A stretch of DNA of 64,000 nucleotides from Ruminococcus sp. (GTDB lineage Bacteria > Bacillota > Clostridia > Oscillospirales > Ruminococcaceae). The stretch covers positions 1 through 64,000 of the forward strand of contig NZ_JAEFAJ010000006.1 of NCBI RefSeq assembly GCF_016287535.1. Reading direction: 5' to 3'. Below are positions 60,704-64,000 of the stretch, piece by piece (within the stretch, counting starts at the first letter, position 1; each line of letters starts with the position of its first letter). The notes under the pieces were generated by a model. The model saw only the letters and a list, made by a program, of their open reading frames with translations, was not told the origin of the DNA and searched no databases. The position numbers and the translations under genes are program-made.

Positions 60704-62194
60704 TTATTCTACATCAAGGCCAAGGTTATCAGAAACTGTTGTCTTGAAGTCCTTGATAGCCTGATCTCTTGTCTTCTGACCAGATGTGTACTGACGAACC
60801 TGATCACGCCAGTAGCTGTTGATCTTCTCATCATACTGTGTGAGGTTTGAACCGTCTGCATAATCGTTTGCAGGTACGAATACATCGAACATATTCTGTC
60901 CGCCGAGGAAGTCGAGCTTACCGTCAGACATTTCCATTACTGTTGTAGAAGAAACAGCGTCCTTTGTTCCGCCAGGGCCGTTGAATGTTCCGTTAGCCCA
61001 CATATACTGGAGGCCGTCCTTTGTGCAGTCAAGAGTTACCCACTCAAAGAACTTAGCAACAGCTTCCTTCTTGCTCTCAGGAAGATCCTTGTTAGCAAGG
61101 AGCCATGTACCGCCCCAGAAGAAGCCTACAGGTGAATTACAGATTGCCCAGTCACCGTATGTACCGATTGATGTATCGAGCTCCTTGATAGGATTGCCGT
61201 CTGCATCTGTCTCTCCTGTATCCTTCCAAGAACCACTGTTCTCAGCAAGTGTGTAGTTGATGAGCCAAGCAGGTCCGAAGTAACCGAATATCTTCTTGGG
61301 TCCTTCGTCTCTCATATCAGCCTTCCAAGGCTCCTGCCAGTCTTCTGTATCGTTGTGGTACTGGTTCTCCTTGAGCTTCATAGAAAGATCGAGGAAGTTC
61401 TCACGCTTCTGGTCGATGTGGAGCTTGCCGTCAACAACCCAGCCTGCGTCAGAGCTGTTCTCAACTGCGTGCCAGAGGTCACCGTCACCAGAGATGATAC
61501 CGTAGCCCTTATTCTTGAGCTTCTCAGCAGCCTCGAAGAACTTATCCCAGTTACCTGAATTTGAACCGATCTCCTTCTCTACTGTCTCACGCTCGTCTGA
61601 ACCGAATACGTCCTTAGCGATTGAACGTCTGTAGATGAAAGCACCGCCTGTAGCCTGATAGTTAAGAGCAACAACATCGCTGTTGTCTCTTGTACCGAGC
61701 TTAACTGCGTAATCAGCTGTCTTTGCAGCAGCAATACCGCCGTCAACGTCGATTCCGAGATCCTTGTAAGGCTTTGCAAATGCCTTCATATCGCCCTGTG
61801 TATATCTTACAACGAAAGCAGCTTCTGCACAGTAGATGTCAGGAGCATCCTTGCCGCCAGCCTGAAGTGCCTTATCAAGAGCAGGCTGATATGCGCCGTC
61901 TGTTGTAGGAATGATAGAAGGCTCATATGAGTACTTTGCAGCAATGTCAGGATTGAGTTCGAGGAACTTCTTTAACATATTTGGAACTTCATCTGTGAAG
62001 GACCAGATGTTAATAACTTCCTTTGTACCGTCATTGCCAGTAGCCTTTGTTGTAGTCTGCTGATCGCCGCCTGACTTGGTTGTAGTGGCAGTGTTGCTTG
62101 AGTTGCCGCCATTGCCTTCGTTGCTGCCGTTGTTACAAGCAGTAAGTGAAGCAAGGATTGCAAGTGCTGAAATGACCGATAATGCTTTTTTCAT
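60704..62194 (-). CDS. Sugar-binding lipoprotein of the ABC transporter
   Basis: The start MKKALSVISALAILASLTAC at 62194 follows GGAGGTCAAGAAT; an in-frame ATG at 62233 has no good ribosome binding site. Cys20 is the lipidation site. A Gly/Asn/Ser/Thr-rich linker (about 21-50) follows, then an extracellular solute-binding domain (INIWSFTDEVPNMLKKFLEL, DAPDIYCAEAAFVVRYTQGD, AICNSPVGFFWGGTWLLANK). Next to xylose isomerase and a GH3 enzyme, the ligand is probably a xylo- or cello-oligosaccharide; this is inferred from context. Confidence 0.9.
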   Translation of the reverse strand: MKKALSVISALAILASLTACNNGSNEGNGGNSSNTATTTKSGGDQQTTTKATGNDGTKEVINIWSFTDEVPNMLKKFLELNPDIAAKYSYEPSIIPTTDGAYQPALDKALQAGGKDAPDIYCAEAAFVVRYTQGDMKAFAKPYKDLGIDVDGGIAAAKTADYAVKLGTRDNSDVVALNYQATGGAFIYRRSIAKDVFGSDERETVEKEIGSNSGNWDKFFEAAEKLKNKGYGIISGDGDLWHAVENSSDAGWVVDGKLHIDQKRENFLDLSMKLKENQYHNDTEDWQEPWKADMRDEGPKKIFGYFGPAWLINYTLAENSGSWKDTGETDADGNPIKELDTSIGTYGDWAICNSPVGFFWGGTWLLANKDLPESKKEAVAKFFEWVTLDCTKDGLQYMWANGTFNGPGGTKDAVSSTTVMEMSDGKLDFLGGQNMFDVFVPANDYADGSNLTQYDEKINSYWRDQVRQYTSGQKTRDQAIKDFKTTVSDNLGLDVE

Positions 62195-62243
62195 ATTCTT
62201 GACCTCCATTTGAAAAATAGATTTAATTTCCATCAGTCTTTAA

Positions 62244-63557
62244 TTAAAGGCTGAAAAGAACATTGTTAACGATAGACTCCAACATTTCCTGTCTGCCGCT
62301 TGAGAGTGAAGCTGTAACCTCTCCCTTTTCAAGAGCATACTTTTCAAGAGATGCAAAGTCTGCCTTGCCTGCAATGATATCTGCACCAATGCCTGTGTTC
62401 CATGAAGCGTATCTGTCAGCAACGAACTTGTCGATACGACCGTCATCGATGAGCTTGAGAGCTGCTCTGAAGCCGAGTGCAAATGCATCCATGCCTGCGA
62501 TGTAGCTGTAGAAGATATCCTCAGGAGTAAAGCTGCCTCTGCGAGCCTTAGCGTCAAAGTTGAGACCGCCGTTTGTGAAGCCGCCTGCCTTGATAACTTC
62601 GTACATACACATTGTTGTATCATAAATGTTTGTCGGGAACTGGTCTGTATCCCAGCCGAGGAGCATATCGCCCTGGTTAGCGTCGATCGAACCGAACACA
62701 CCGTTGTCTCTTGCAACACGGAGCTCATGCTGGAATGTGTGCTGAGCAAGTGTAGCGTGGTTAGCTTCGATATTCATCTTGAAATCCTTGTCAAGACCGT
62801 ACTTTCTCAGGAAACCGAGAACAGTAGCTGTATCGAAATCATACTGGTGCTTTGTAGGCTCCTTTGGCTTGGGCTCGATGTAGAAATCACCCTTGAAGCC
62901 GATTGAACGTCCGTACTCAACAGCCATCTTCATGAGACGGGCCATATTGTCGAGTTCAAGGCCCATGTTTGTATTGAGGAGAGTCTCGTAACCCTCACGA
63001 CCGCCCCAGAATACATATCCGTTACCGCCGAGCTTTACTGTAGACTCGATAGCTTTCTTGATCTGTGCAGCAGAGAATGCAAATACATCAGCAGAAGGAG
63101 ATGTGCCTGCACCGTGCATGAATCTCGGATGATCGAAGCACTTTGCTGTACCCCAGAGACACTTCTTGTCGCCCATAGCAGACTTCATATAGTCTGTAAC
63201 TATGTCGAGCTGAGCGTTTGTATCCTTGAGATTACCGTACTCAGGTGAAAGGTCACGGTCGTGGAAGCAATAGTAATCGATTGAGAGCTTATCCATGATC
63301 TCTGCAGCAGCGTCGACCTTAGCCTTTGCTCTTGCAGCGGGATCGCTCTGTCCCCATGACTTGTCTGTTGTACCGCAGCCGAACATATCTGTTCCGTCGC
63401 CGCCCATTGTGTGCCACCAAGAAAGTGCGAACTTGAGGTGATCGCGCATCTTCTTGCCGTTGATCATTTCATCAGGGTTGTAGTACTTGAATGAAAGAGG
63501 ATCTGTACTATCCTTACCCTTATACTCGATTTTTCCGATGTTGCTGAAAAATTCCAT
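62244..63557 (-). CDS. xylA: Xylose isomerase
   Basis: The start [20 protein letters not shown] at 63557 follows TATGGAGGATAAA. The 437-residue enzyme converts xylose to xylulose with two divalent metals. Motifs: [58 protein letters not shown], where the glutamate binds metal, and [20 protein letters not shown]. The length is typical of group II xylose isomerases. It sits between GH3 and the binding-protein gene, 49 bases before the latter. Xylulokinase is not in the window. Confidence 0.96.
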   Translation of the reverse strand: MEFFSNIGKIEYKGKDSTDPLSFKYYNPDEMINGKKMRDHLKFALSWWHTMGGDGTDMFGCGTTDKSWGQSDPAARAKAKVDAAAEIMDKLSIDYYCFHDRDLSPEYGNLKDTNAQLDIVTDYMKSAMGDKKCLWGTAKCFDHPRFMHGAGTSPSADVFAFSAAQIKKAIESTVKLGGNGYVFWGGREGYETLLNTNMGLELDNMARLMKMAVEYGRSIGFKGDFYIEPKPKEPTKHQYDFDTATVLGFLRKYGLDKDFKMNIEANHATLAQHTFQHELRVARDNGVFGSIDANQGDMLLGWDTDQFPTNIYDTTMCMYEVIKAGGFTNGGLNFDAKARRGSFTPEDIFYSYIAGMDAFALGFRAALKLIDDGRIDKFVADRYASWNTGIGADIIAGKADFASLEKYALEKGEVTASLSSGRQEMLESIVNNVLFSL

Positions 63558-63575
63558 TTTATCCTCCATAATGTT

Positions 63576-64000
63576 TTATAAATTTATTTTCAGAGTAGTG
63601 CATTTCTTACCTGTCAGCTTTTCACTGAGCTCGTCGGGCTGTGAAGTTCCTGCGTAGAGGGTGAACTCACTGCCTTCCTTTACCCACTCGCCCTTTTCAT
63701 TGACTGCCATTGTTGACCTTTCGGGAAGAGTGATCTTTACGATCCTGCTCTCGCCCGCGTCAAGTGCGACTCTCTTGAAGCCGCATAGGCTGTGGTTGGG
63801 AACTGCGTTCTCCGAATAACCTTTTATATAGAACTGAACTACGTCCTCTGTTGCGCGTTTGCCGGTATTTGTAACCTTTACTGAAACAACTCCGTTTTCA
63901 AAGCTGAGGTCGGAACATTCTGTCTCCGAGTAGGTCAGTCCGAAGCCGAAGGGATAGAGTATATTGCCCTTGGCGTATCTGTATGTACGGTTCTTCATGC
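63576..64000 (-). CDS. GH3 glycosidase C-terminus, 5' end outside window
   Basis: The frame runs to the window edge without a start that fits; the ATG near 63998 lies in mid-protein. The visible C-terminal part has RYAKGNILYPFGFGLTYSET, the hallmark of GH3 beta-glucosidases/beta-xylosidases before the fibronectin III-like domain, and then VVSVKVTNTGKRATEDVVQF and GFKRVALDAGESRIVKITLP of that domain. The catalytic residues lie outside the window. The gene ends 18 bases before xylA, so it probably leads this operon and releases xylose or glucose from oligosaccharides. Confidence 0.88.
   Translation of the reverse strand, partial: MKNRTYRYAKGNILYPFGFGLTYSETECSDLSFENGVVSVKVTNTGKRATEDVVQFYIKGYSENAVPNHSLCGFKRVALDAGESRIVKITLPERSTMAVNEKGEWVKEGSEFTLYAGTSQPDELSEKLTGKKCTTLKINL

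Overview
The window looks like the chromosome of an anaerobic, plant-fibre-degrading Firmicute of the Ruminococcus type (Oscillospiraceae). The evidence is two secreted proteins with type I dockerin repeats (a GH16 beta-glucanase and a chimeric protein of unknown function), a xylose isomerase/sugar ABC transporter/GH3 cluster, SpoIIGA-SigE sporulation genes, formate-tetrahydrofolate ligase, strong AGGAGG-type ribosome binding sites and TTGACA/TATAAT promoters. The species cannot be fixed from sequence reading alone.

Layout. 1-4100 is the right part of a degraded mobilizable element: a sigma-like fragment, GGGTGACGGTA repeats, a candidate oriT, a mobC start joined by deletion to the back part of a relaxase, an overlapping coiled-coil membrane gene, a small TnpW-like gene and a frameshifted large serine recombinase. 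4154-4984 is mrp. 5053-13264 is a riboflavin operon under an FMN riboswitch preceded by a partial duplicate of itself: ribD, ribE, ribBA and ribH, interleaved with a lipoprotein, two membrane proteins, a HAD phosphatase and a zinc-peptidase lipoprotein. 13499-18431 (minus) holds a large FtsX-type ABC transporter, prs and ppa. 18797-24795 has a sugar-sensor-like GGDEF protein, the GH16 enzyme, a lipoprotein, a radical SAM protein and dCMP deaminase. 24875-26058 is a prophage remnant (MuF-type toxin plus candidate immunity gene) beside tRNA-Gln(TTG). 26132-34900 has a MATE transporter, a chimeric dockerin protein, maf, DUF1015, DUF3781, GNAT, tcdA, a methyltransferase and a DEAD-box helicase. 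35157-44613 carries spoIIGA, sigE, recJ, rel, an MBL-fold hydrolase, hemZ and rlmD. 44986-48332 has a CpXC protein, a membrane GGDEF protein behind a highly structured leader, and an ECF sigma/anti-sigma pair. 48522-58630 has ligA, zinc-ribbon and small proteins, a SpoU methyltransferase, an oxidoreductase, and a minus-strand operon fhs-tsaE-tsaB-rpiB-upp. 58801-64000 (minus) is GH3-xylA-binding protein-two permeases.

How the genes work together. The last operon fits uptake of xylo-oligosaccharide-like sugars, release by GH3 and isomerisation by XylA. tsaB/tsaE and tcdA serve tRNA t6A formation and its cyclisation. prs makes PRPP with upp as a consumer, and ppa removes pyrophosphate. Two GGDEF proteins and Rel indicate second-messenger signalling.

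Most interesting points. (1) A compact RNA four-way junction in the 5' leader of the membrane GGDEF gene. (2) The partial FMN-riboswitch duplicate. (3) A MuF toxin/immunity remnant beside a tRNA and between inverted repeats. (4) A dockerin protein with an abrupt composition change. (5) Dispersed repeats that supply the stop codons of maf and ligA. No rRNA gene or CRISPR array was seen.
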